A stretch of DNA of 64,000 bases from Nonomuraea sediminis (GTDB taxonomy: Bacteria > Actinomycetota > Actinomycetes > Streptosporangiales > Streptosporangiaceae): assembly GCF_018531495.1 (NCBI RefSeq), contig NZ_JAHDTI010000002.1, positions 620,001-684,000 on the forward strand, given 5' to 3'. Shown in pieces: positions 8,728 through 15,847 of the stretch (its first letter is position 1; every line of letters begins with the position of its first letter). The notes beneath the pieces are model-generated. The model did no database searches. It was not told the origin of the DNA and was given only the letters and a program-made list of their open reading frames with translations. Both the position numbers and the translations under genes were made by a program.

Positions 8728-9990
8728 TCACGTCGGCAGGGTGCGCAGCCTGCTGACCGGGGAGACCACGAGTCCGATGACGACGGTGGCCGAGCCGATC
8801 GCGGCCACGGTGAGCGCGCCCCTGGCGCCGAGCTGACCGGCGAGGAGACCGGCGGACAGGCCGCCGAGGGCGCCGCCGCCGAACAGCAGCGTCCTGAACA
8901 CCGCCGTCATCCGCCCCATCATCGACTGCGGCGTGCCGGCCTGGCGCAGGCTGACGATGATGACTCCGGCCACGCCCAGGCCCAGGTACGTGGTGAAGAA
9001 GGAAAGGACGAACATACCGATCATCACCGGCATGGGCCCGGCGGCCGTGACGATCAGCGTCGGCCCCAGCAGGAGCGCTGACTGCGCGACCAGGTAGACG
9101 CGCCCGAGCGGGAACCGCCTGATGACCCGTCCGGAGATCACCGCGCCGATCAGGCCGCCCACGGAGGCGGCAGCGAAGATGCCGCCGAGGGTCGTCGAGG
9201 GCAGATGGAGGTCGCGGGAGCCGTACAGCAGGAACATGGTCCACACGGTGATCATCGAGAAGTTGCAGCAGAACCCGATCAGTGCCAGAGCGCGCAGGAT
9301 CCTGTCGCCCAGCACCCAGCGGAGCCCGTCGCGCAGTTCCGTCAACGCGTGCCGCTCGGCGGCGGGTTGCGGGCGTGGCTCGGGGGTGCGGATCAGCAGC
9401 AGCGAGACCACGGACACGACGTACGAGGCCGCGTCCACGACCAGGGCCATCGGTGCGCCCAACGCCGACACCAGCACACCGGCGATCCCGGGACCGGCCA
9501 CGTCGGCCGCCGAGGAGCTGGCGCTCAGCCTGGCACTGGCCTCGACGTAGCGGGTCGGGCTCTTCACCAGGGTGGGCACGTAGGACATCCAGCTCACGTC
9601 GAAGAACACCGACGCGATGCCGACGGCGCATCCGATGGCCAGCAACACCGGCAGGTTCAGTGCGTGACACCAGTACAAGACCGGTACGAGTGCCAGCAGG
9701 GACATCCTGACGAGGTTGGCGGCCAGCATGACGCGCCTGCGCCGGACCCGGTCGGTCCATACTCCGATCAGCAGGGCGAGCGCGAGGAAGGGGACGAGCT
9801 GCAGGAACCGCAGGAGCCCGACCTGCTCGTCCGTGGCGCCGAACGCGCTGATGGCTGTCAGGGGTAACGCGAGGTTGGTGACCTGGGTGCCGAACAGGGA
9901 AACGGTCTCGCCGAGCCAGAACTTCATGAAGTCGCCGTTGCGCCGCAGGCTCTCCGCCTGCGGCGCGGGCGGCGCGAGGGTTTCGGTCAT
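8728..9990 (-). CDS. MFS transporter (drug-efflux-like)
   Basis: This 420-residue protein has twelve hydrophobic helices and the major-facilitator loop GVWTDRVRRRRVML between helices 2 and 3. It resembles MFS exporters of the enterobactin-exporter/macrolide-efflux group. The ATG at 9990 shares its first base with the stop codon of the aminotransferase gene (TGATG), which indicates translational coupling. Its place between an aminotransferase and an SRPBCC protein, under a MocR regulator, suggests export of an amino-acid-related product, but the substrate is not readable. Confidence 0.88.
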   Translation of the reverse strand: MTETLAPPAPQAESLRRNGDFMKFWLGETVSLFGTQVTNLALPLTAISAFGATDEQVGLLRFLQLVPFLALALLIGVWTDRVRRRRVMLAANLVRMSLLALVPVLYWCHALNLPVLLAIGCAVGIASVFFDVSWMSYVPTLVKSPTRYVEASARLSASSSAADVAGPGIAGVLVSALGAPMALVVDAASYVVSVVSLLLIRTPEPRPQPAAERHALTELRDGLRWVLGDRILRALALIGFCCNFSMITVWTMFLLYGSRDLHLPSTTLGGIFAAASVGGLIGAVISGRVIRRFPLGRVYLVAQSALLLGPTLIVTAAGPMPVMIGMFVLSFFTTYLGLGVAGVIIVSLRQAGTPQSMMGRMTAVFRTLLFGGGALGGLSAGLLAGQLGARGALTVAAIGSATVVIGLVVSPVSRLRTLPT

Positions 9991-11216
9991 CAGTGACCCG
10001 CGAACTCGGCGACGGTGGCGGCGACCAGGTCGACTTCCTCTTCGGTGTTGTAGTAGTGCGGCGACAGGCGCAGGCACCAGTCGACGTCCTTGTCGCCGAA
10101 GTCGAACTGCGCGAACTCGCGGAAGCTGAGCGCCGAGTTGATGCCTCGGGCGTCCATCGCCGCCTTGAACGGCTGCGCCTCCCAGCCCGCGATCTCGAAC
10201 GTGACAAGGGCTCCCAGCTCAGGTCCGCGGTCGAGCGTGCGCACTCCGGGGATAGCGTCGAGCAGGCCGCGCAACCGGGCCGCCAGTGCCGGCGTACGGC
10301 GGGCGATGGCGTCCACGCCGACCTCGCGGGCGTAGCGTGCGGCGGCGGCGCTACCGAGCACGGAGGCGTAGGGAAACTCCCACTCCTCGAACCTGGCCGC
10401 CGTCTCGGCGGGCTGGTACCGGCCGGGCTCGACCCAGCGGGAGCCGTGCATGTCGATGAACAGCGGCTCGTAACCGGCCCGCAGGACGCGGTCGGACACG
10501 TACAGGAATCCCGTGGCGCGCGGGCCGCGCAGGAACTTGCGGCAGGTCGCGGTGAGCAGGTCGCAGCCGATCTCGGCGACGTCGACGGGATACTGGCCGA
10601 CCGACTGGCAGGCGTCGACCAGGTACAGCAGATCCAGTTCACGGCAGTGTCTGCCGATCTCGGCGACCGGCTGGACCAGGCCGGAGTTGGTGGGGATGTG
10701 GGTGGCGCTGACCAGCCTGGGGCGATGCGCTCGCATCAGCTCGGCCATCGCGGCCACGTTCACGCCGCCCTCGGGAGTGTCGGGGGCGTACACGATCCGC
10801 ACGCCGTACCGCTTGCGCAGGGACAGGAACGCGATCTGGTTGGAGATGAAGTCGTTGCGGGTGGTCAGGATGACGTCCCCGGCCTCGAACGGGATGGAGG
10901 ACAGCGCGGTGGAGTAGGCGTGGGTGGCGCTGCCGGAGAAGGCGATGTTGTCGGGCGTGCAGTTGATCAGGGCGGCGATCTCGGTGTAGAAGCCGCGCAC
11001 CTGCTCGGCGCGGGCGGCGGCGGCCTCGTAGCCGCCCATGACCGCTTCCAGGTTCAGGTGGTCGAGCATCGCGGACAGCACCGGAGCCGCCAGCAGGCCG
11101 CAGCCCGCGTTGTTGAAGTGGACGACCCGCTCGGCGCCCGGGGTGTCGGCGCGCAGTGCCGCGACGTTCAGTAGTGGTTCCGGAGTGCGGACAGAAGTGC
11201 TACTGTGATCTCTCAT
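9990..11216 (-). CDS. class V aminotransferase (cysteine desulfurase/epimerase-like)
   Basis: The product is a 408-residue PLP-dependent enzyme of fold type I, class V, the group that includes cysteine desulfurases and isopenicillin N epimerase-like proteins. FNNAGCGL near the N-terminus, VDACQSVGQYPVD (aspartate contacting PLP) and the Schiff-base lysine in TATCRKFLRGPRATGF are visible. There is no NifS-type active-site cysteine loop, so transamination or epimerisation is more likely than desulfuration. The ATG at 11216 overlaps the divergent MocR gene's ATG within the palindrome CATG. It heads an operon with the MFS, SRPBCC and DUF2568 genes. Confidence 0.87.
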   Translation of the reverse strand: MRDHSSTSVRTPEPLLNVAALRADTPGAERVVHFNNAGCGLLAAPVLSAMLDHLNLEAVMGGYEAAAARAEQVRGFYTEIAALINCTPDNIAFSGSATHAYSTALSSIPFEAGDVILTTRNDFISNQIAFLSLRKRYGVRIVYAPDTPEGGVNVAAMAELMRAHRPRLVSATHIPTNSGLVQPVAEIGRHCRELDLLYLVDACQSVGQYPVDVAEIGCDLLTATCRKFLRGPRATGFLYVSDRVLRAGYEPLFIDMHGSRWVEPGRYQPAETAARFEEWEFPYASVLGSAAAARYAREVGVDAIARRTPALAARLRGLLDAIPGVRTLDRGPELGALVTFEIAGWEAQPFKAAMDARGINSALSFREFAQFDFGDKDVDWCLRLSPHYYNTEEEVDLVAATVAEFAGH

Positions 11217-11236
11217 GTCAGACAGTAGCACTTCTG
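11192..11236. promoter_or_regulatory. 15-bp inverted repeat over both divergent start codons; leaderless promoters
   Basis: Two perfect 15-base arms, CAGAAGTGCTACTGT (11192-11206) and its reverse complement (11222-11236), are separated by 15 bases that contain the shared CATG of both start codons. Each arm carries TG-C-TACTGT, an extended -10 look-alike, 8-9 bases before the ATG it faces. Neither gene has a Shine-Dalgarno sequence. This fits leaderless transcripts in both directions under a dimeric MocR operator. Confidence 0.75.
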
Positions 11237-12621
11237 GCGAGTTGGTAACCAGGCTGCGTGCGCTGCTGACCGGGCTCGCGCCCGGCGACCGCCTGCCGAG
11301 CAGCCGGGAGCTGATCGAGCGCTACCGGGTCGGCCCCGGCACCGTGTCGCGCGCCATCGCCACGCTGGCGGCCGAGGGCGCCGTGGTCACCCGTCCCGGC
11401 AGCGGCACGTTCGTCGCCCCGCGCGTCGCCAGGTCGCAGGCCGACGCCCCGGACACCTCCTGGCAGGCGGTGGCGCTGGCCGGGCGCGACTTCGACCCGG
11501 CCCATGCCGTCGAGGCGTCGCACCCCCTTCCTGAGGGTGCGATCTCGATGGCCGGGGGCTACCTGCACGAGACGTTGCAACCGACCCGGGCGCTGGGCGC
11601 GGCTCTGGCACGGGCAGCGCGCCGCCCTGACGCGTGGCACCGGGCACCGACGGCGGGCCTGGCGCCGCTTCGCGCGATCTTCGCCCGGCAGGTGGGAAGC
11701 ACGGTGACCCCTGAGGACGTGCTGGTCACCGGGGGCGGCCAAGGGGCCCTGTCGATGCTGTTCAGGGCCATCGCCGCACCGGGCAGCCCGATCCTGATGG
11801 AGTCGCCCACCTACGCCGGCGCGCTGGCCGCCGCACGGGCGGCTGGTCTGCGGCCCGTGCCCGTCCCGATGGACGAGGACGGCATCCGTCCCGAACTGCT
11901 GGCGGACGCGTTCGCCATGACCGGTGCCCGCCTGCTGTACTGCCAGCCGACGTTCCACAACCCGACCGGCACGGTGCTCGCCCCCGCCCGGCGCGGCCAG
12001 ATCATCGACGTGGCCAGGGCCGCGGGGGCCTTCCTCATCGAGGACGACTTCGCCCGGCACCTCGGGCACGGCCGGCCGGTGCCGCCCGCGCTGGTCACCG
12101 ACGACCGCCACGGCACGGTGGTACACCTGACCTCGCTGACCAAGCCCGCGTCGCCGAGCCTGCGCATCGGCGCGGTGATCGCCCGTGGCCCGGTGATGCG
12201 GCGGCTGATAGGGATGCGCTACGTCGACGACTTCTTCATCGCCCGGCCCTTGCAGGAGGCGGCCGTCGAGCTGGTCAGCACACCGGCCTGGGAGCGGCAC
12301 CTGCAGGCCCTGTCCACGGCGCTGCGGGAACGCTGCGCGGTGCTGGCCGAGGCCCTCGCCCGCGAGGTTCCCGGCTGGACGCTCACCCGGGTCCCGGCCG
12401 GAGGACTGCACCTGTGGGTACGGCTGCCGCCCGGGTGCCACGACTCCGCCATGGCCGACGCGGCACGGGCCCACGGCGTGGCCGTCAACTCCGGCAGCCG
12501 CTACTTTCCCGCGGAACCCACGGACGCCTATCTCCGGTTGGGCTTCGCCGCCGCCGCGAGCACGGCCGAGCTGACCGAGGGCGCCCGCTGCCTCGGCACC
12601 GCGGCCCGGACCATCGGCTGA
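11215..12621 (+). CDS. MocR-family regulator (GntR winged helix fused to aminotransferase-like domain)
   Basis: This 468-residue protein combines an N-terminal GntR winged helix (about 8-72, with LPSSRELIERYRVGPGTVSRA) and a fold-type I aminotransferase domain that serves as effector sensor in MocR proteins. The PLP lysine is probably the K of SLTKPASPSLRIG, and the aspartate region is LIEDDFARHL. MocR proteins sense PLP or amino-acid adducts. It is divergent from the aminotransferase operon, with start codons overlapping by two bases inside an inverted repeat, so that operon and the regulator itself are the obvious targets. Confidence 0.92.
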   Translation: MSDSSTSGELVTRLRALLTGLAPGDRLPSSRELIERYRVGPGTVSRAIATLAAEGAVVTRPGSGTFVAPRVARSQADAPDTSWQAVALAGRDFDPAHAVEASHPLPEGAISMAGGYLHETLQPTRALGAALARAARRPDAWHRAPTAGLAPLRAIFARQVGSTVTPEDVLVTGGGQGALSMLFRAIAAPGSPILMESPTYAGALAAARAAGLRPVPVPMDEDGIRPELLADAFAMTGARLLYCQPTFHNPTGTVLAPARRGQIIDVARAAGAFLIEDDFARHLGHGRPVPPALVTDDRHGTVVHLTSLTKPASPSLRIGAVIARGPVMRRLIGMRYVDDFFIARPLQEAAVELVSTPAWERHLQALSTALRERCAVLAEALAREVPGWTLTRVPAGGLHLWVRLPPGCHDSAMADAARAHGVAVNSGSRYFPAEPTDAYLRLGFAAAASTAELTEGARCLGTAARTIG

Positions 12622-12662
12622 GGCGTCAGGACCGCTTCATGTACGTCCGATGGAAGCGCTGA

Positions 12663-13307
12663 TCAGGTCCCGCCCATTCGCCTCTTGATCTCCGCCTGGA
12701 TGGCTTCCTCAAGGTCAGGGGGATACTTGTACCGCGTCTTTCCTGGCCCGAGGCAGCCCTCCATCGCTCCCTCGAAGGAGGGCTTTATTCTGCCCTCCTG
12801 CAGCCACTTCATAACGAGGTCGCCATGCACTTCCTGGGTTATTCTGCGCTTCTTGCGGAACTGGAAAAGACGCTTGAAGAGAAGTCCGATCTTCCGCAAC
12901 ATCGTACGAAGCAGGTTCCCCAGCCGTGCCTTCATAAGATTCACCCAGCTCCGGACACCGGGATTCACCATAGCCGCCACGGAGATGGCGGCAATCGCGG
13001 CGCCGATGCTCCCGACCGCCGTCAGAGCGAACTTGGCCATCTTGAGCCCTCCGGCCGCGGCCGAGAGGCGCCGGTGCAGGTCGGAAGCCTGAGACAGCGG
13101 GCTTTCTGCACCAGTTATGTACTCGTTCACCGCATCGGTAGCGGGCCCGCGGTTCGCCCCGGCCAAGCTGTGCGCTCGCTTGCCGTCAGAGACGACCGTA
13201 CGAAGGCGGTCGGAGGCCGCTTCCAATGCTGCGATATGGCGGTCGAAAGCTTCGAAGTCCGGCTCCGGGATTCCGAGCATGGCGAAGCCTGCCGCGAGAA
13301 CCGTCAT
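12663..13307 (-). CDS. helical protein, last gene of a WXG100-like cluster
   Basis: I do not recognise a named family. The 214-residue protein begins with a helical segment of about 90 residues of the WXG100/ESX-substrate type (FEAFDRHIAALEAASDRLRTVV), then has one hydrophobic segment (about 95-120, GSIGAAIAAISVAAMV) and a very basic helical region (about 125-165, LLRTMLRKIGLLFKRLFQFR). The C-terminal 45 residues (GCLGPGKTRYKYPPDLEEAI) may be a separate small domain. Its ATG overlaps the stop of the preceding small gene as ATGA. It could be a type VII substrate or toxin-like effector, but there is no secretion ATPase in the window. Confidence 0.6.
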   Translation of the reverse strand: MTVLAAGFAMLGIPEPDFEAFDRHIAALEAASDRLRTVVSDGKRAHSLAGANRGPATDAVNEYITGAESPLSQASDLHRRLSAAAGGLKMAKFALTAVGSIGAAIAAISVAAMVNPGVRSWVNLMKARLGNLLRTMLRKIGLLFKRLFQFRKKRRITQEVHGDLVMKWLQEGRIKPSFEGAMEGCLGPGKTRYKYPPDLEEAIQAEIKRRMGGT

Positions 13308-13615
13308 GCGGAGATCTGCCGGACGGCCTGGCGGATGGCGTCCTCTGCTGCGACGTTGGTGGAGGCCATGAGGCGCTGGCCACTTCCCGTATCGCCGAGT
13401 TGGCCGACCAATTCGTCATACTCGTCCAGCAGATTCCCTATGTGGTCGTGATACCCGCCTACTTCTTCATAAGGGAGTGGGTTGCCGCTGCTCAACTCAA
13501 CGCGCAGATTTCTGGTGAACCGAGCGGTCTCATCGGCCAGCATTTGGAAATCAGTACCCGCTGCGGCCCTCCCGACGGCGTCGGTCACCACTTCGTCGCC
13601 ATAAAAGTCAGCCAT
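13304..13615 (-). CDS. small helical WXG100-like protein
   Basis: This acidic protein of 103 residues is almost fully helical and lacks signal peptide and membrane segments. Its length and the pattern of two long helices (RFTRNLRVELSS and YHDHIGNLLDEYDELVGQL) joined by a turn around NPLPYEEVGGY fit the WXG100/ESX-like superfamily, although no W-x-G triplet is present. It lies 12 bases downstream of the YbaB-like gene and is coupled by a 4-base overlap to the larger helical protein, so the three form an operon. Confidence 0.6.
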   Translation of the reverse strand: MADFYGDEVVTDAVGRAAAGTDFQMLADETARFTRNLRVELSSGNPLPYEEVGGYHDHIGNLLDEYDELVGQLGDTGSGQRLMASTNVAAEDAIRQAVRQISA

Positions 13616-13627
13616 TTTTAGCTTCCC

Positions 13628-14002
13628 TCACGCGTCGTCCAGTCTCCGAAGGGTCTCATCCAGCACTGCGTTCATGCGGGACAGGTCTCCATATGCACGG
13701 AACTCCAGCTCCTCCACTCGCAGAATGAGCTCTTGAACGTCGAAATCAGCAGAGTCGTTATCCGTGCCCTCGCCTGCGGCTTCGTCCCCGATGTCGTCGA
13801 CCCGATTCAGTCTGTCCTGCTGTGCGGCTCGCACAACAGCCACGATCTGATCTGCCAACGTTGCCCCGTCCAACCGCGTCGTCCGAGGACTGAGCCGCAG
13901 CCGCTCGAGAAGGCCGTCAGCGCCCACAACGGCACTCATCGACCCATCCGCCGCCTCTGCCTGCCCGCGGATTTCATCATCATCCCTGCCCGACGCGATC
14001 AC
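13628..14002 (-). CDS. YbaB/EbfC-like protein
   Basis: The product (about 124 residues from the GTG at 14002) has the strand pattern of the YbaB/EbfC nucleoid-associated fold: SMSAVVGADGLLERLRLSPR followed by LADQIVAVVRAAQQDRLNR. Such paralogues are common beside WXG100 genes in actinomycetes. An acidic linker (DDIGDEAAGEGTDNDSADF) leads to a C-terminal helix. The start is uncertain: the family usually has a helix before the first strand, and an in-frame GTG at 14122 would give 164 residues with an unconvincing N-terminus. It is the first gene of the three-gene cluster. Confidence 0.6.
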   Translation of the reverse strand: MIASGRDDDEIRGQAEAADGSMSAVVGADGLLERLRLSPRTTRLDGATLADQIVAVVRAAQQDRLNRVDDIGDEAAGEGTDNDSADFDVQELILRVEELEFRAYGDLSRMNAVLDETLRRLDDA

Positions 14003-14145
14003 GGGCCCCGATGATCGCAGGTACCACAGGAAGTGGCAACGGGCGGTCGGCGAGATCACCCAACTGCAGGCCTTCGCTGATGGCCTGCTCGAGAGGATTT
14101 TGTGAAGGCCCCAACCGTTCACCCCCTCGGGGGCGTCTTGTCTAC

Positions 14146-14631
14146 ATGACGGATTCCGAGGCGTTCGAGGCCTTCGTCGCCGCCTGGCACCCGCGGCTGC
14201 TGCGTGCCGCCATCCTCATCAGCGGTGACAGGTATCTGGCCGAGGACGTGCTCCAGGATGCGTTGATCAAACTGGCGCGCCACTGGTCGAAGGTGCATAC
14301 CGACCCAGTCAGCTACGTGCGTACCACCCTGTACAGGGACGTGGCTTCCAGGTGGCGCAGGCGACGGGAATTCGCCTACGAGGAGCCGCCCGAGCAGGCG
14401 GATCACGACACCTCGGGAGCGTCGGACCTGAAGATGGTGTTCGCCCGCGCGCTGGCCAGACTGCCGGTGAAGCAGCGGGCGGTGCTGGTGCTGCGCTTCT
14501 ACGAGGACCTGCCCGTCGCGGAGGTCGCCGCGATCCTCCGGGTCTCGTCCGGGACGGTGAAGAGCCAGACGCACGCGGCGCTCAGGCGATTACGCGAGGT
14601 CGCTCCCGAACTGGAAGAGGTGTTGATATGA
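14146..14631 (+). CDS. ECF sigma factor, SigE-like group
   Basis: This 161-residue protein is an extracytoplasmic-function sigma factor. Region 2 is visible as LLRAAILISGDRYLAEDVLQ, and region 4 as LPVKQRAVLVLRFYEDLPV followed by the helix-turn-helix VAAILRVSSGTVKSQTHAALRRLR. The ATG at 14146 gives the standard N-terminus; no strong ribosome binding site was seen. It overlaps the next gene as ATGA, the classical arrangement with a membrane anti-sigma partner. Confidence 0.92.
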   Translation: MTDSEAFEAFVAAWHPRLLRAAILISGDRYLAEDVLQDALIKLARHWSKVHTDPVSYVRTTLYRDVASRWRRRREFAYEEPPEQADHDTSGASDLKMVFARALARLPVKQRAVLVLRFYEDLPVAEVAAILRVSSGTVKSQTHAALRRLREVAPELEEVLI

Positions 14632-15767
14632 CGGACCAGAAGCTGCGGGAGCTCTTCAATGATCTCGCCGAGACTCTGCCTGAGGGATCGTCCCATGCGG
14701 GCGAGCTGTGGCGGCAGGGCACGCGGAGCCGTACCCGCCGCCGGTGGGCGGTGGCCGCGGCGGCCGCGACGGTCACCGCGCTCGTCGTGGTAGGGATCGC
14801 CGTGTCCCCGGAGCCGGTCGAGCGCGACATCACCGTGTATCCCAGCGTCACGCCCACGCCCCGGATCCCGCCGACCCGCGCCATGGACATAGCGCCGCCG
14901 CCCAGCGGTGAGGCGAGGCTGCCCGCGCTGGTGACCGCGCTGCCGGAGAAGTGGGCCGACATCCCCGTCGTGACCACGGTTTCCGGACCAGTCCTGGCGC
15001 TGGCCCAGTTCGGCGACGGGCGGATCTACATGATGAAATCCGGCGGCCGCATCCCTCTCGATGTGAAGCTGGACGGCGGGACGCCGCTGAAGCCCAACTC
15101 GCTCTCCCCCGACGGGATGATGGCCGCCTTCCCGCAGAAGGACGAGGTGGTGGTCGTCGACCTCGTGGTCGGCCAGGCCAGGCACTACCCGGTGCCGGGG
15201 TTCAACGAGATGGTGCTCTGGCGCGGCGATCAACTCCTCGTCGAGCAGGAGAAGGCGGACTACCTGCTCGACCTGACCACGGGGAAGGCGCGGCGGCAGC
15301 CGTACAAGGGCTTCACGGGTGTCGCGGGCTACCGCGACCTCAGGATCGTCTCGCCCGACGAAGGCGGCGTGACGGTCATCCAGGAGGACGGGTGGGAGGT
15401 GCCGCTGAACGTCCAGGACATCACCGACAAGGGCAGCATGCCCGTGGGCGTCCTGGGCAACCACGGATGGCAGTACGGCGACCTCGTCGCCAGGTCCGCG
15501 TTCGCCCGGGGGGAGGCAGCCGACGTGGTCGTCGTAGCCGACATCACCACGGGACGGGTGGTCAGGACGCTGCTCCTCCCCTGGGGCGCTTCTCCTGACA
15601 TGAGGTGCGGGAAGGGCGGCTGCCCCGTGCGCGGCTGGATCGGCCAGGACACGGTGATCATCGAGAGCAGGGACAGGCTGCTCGGCTGGAACATCAACAC
15701 CGGCGCGCTGTCACGCGTCGCCGAGCTACCCCAGGGTGTGACGGCCTACTCCCTGCGCTCGGGGTGA
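14628..15767 (+). CDS. membrane-anchored protein coupled to the ECF sigma factor (probable anti-sigma)
   Basis: This 379-residue protein starts in the ATGA overlap with the sigma gene. An N-terminal cytoplasmic segment of about 38 residues (LRELFNDLAETLPEGSSHAG) precedes one membrane helix (about 39-60) and a large outer domain of about 310 residues with beta-propeller-like repeats (LSPDGMMAAFPQKDEVVVVD, RLLGWNINTG). No HxxxCxxC zinc motif is present, so it is not a ZAS-type anti-sigma factor. Gene order and topology suggest control of sigma activity in response to an envelope signal, which is inference. Confidence 0.72.
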   Translation: MTDQKLRELFNDLAETLPEGSSHAGELWRQGTRSRTRRRWAVAAAAATVTALVVVGIAVSPEPVERDITVYPSVTPTPRIPPTRAMDIAPPPSGEARLPALVTALPEKWADIPVVTTVSGPVLALAQFGDGRIYMMKSGGRIPLDVKLDGGTPLKPNSLSPDGMMAAFPQKDEVVVVDLVVGQARHYPVPGFNEMVLWRGDQLLVEQEKADYLLDLTTGKARRQPYKGFTGVAGYRDLRIVSPDEGGVTVIQEDGWEVPLNVQDITDKGSMPVGVLGNHGWQYGDLVARSAFARGEAADVVVVADITTGRVVRTLLLPWGASPDMRCGKGGCPVRGWIGQDTVIIESRDRLLGWNINTGALSRVAELPQGVTAYSLRSG

Positions 15768-15811
15768 GCGGCCGGGCTTGGCTCACCGTGAAGGGCCTGA
15801 TCCGAGGTACG

Positions 15812-15837
15812 GCCGGCGGGAGGCCCAGCCCGCCGGC
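15812..15837. terminator. hairpin terminator between convergent genes
   Basis: A perfect 9-bp stem GCCGGCGGG / CCCGCCGGC with an 8-base loop lies between the convergent sigma-partner and amidohydrolase genes. There is no U-run, as is common in actinomycete terminators. Confidence 0.55.
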
Positions 15838-15847
15838 GTGAAGATCG

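Noticed and set aside
8204..10642. An apparent 812-residue fusion reading from the aminotransferase region into the SRPBCC protein
   Set aside because: Only the last 164 codons belong to a real protein; the rest is out of frame in the MFS and aminotransferase genes.
13980..14107. A minus-strand frame of about 40 codons overlapping the YbaB-like start (NPLEQAISEGLQLGDLADRP)
   Set aside because: The peptide looks protein-like, but there is no ATG or GTG start with a ribosome binding site and it ends inside the YbaB-like gene; too weak to list as a gene.
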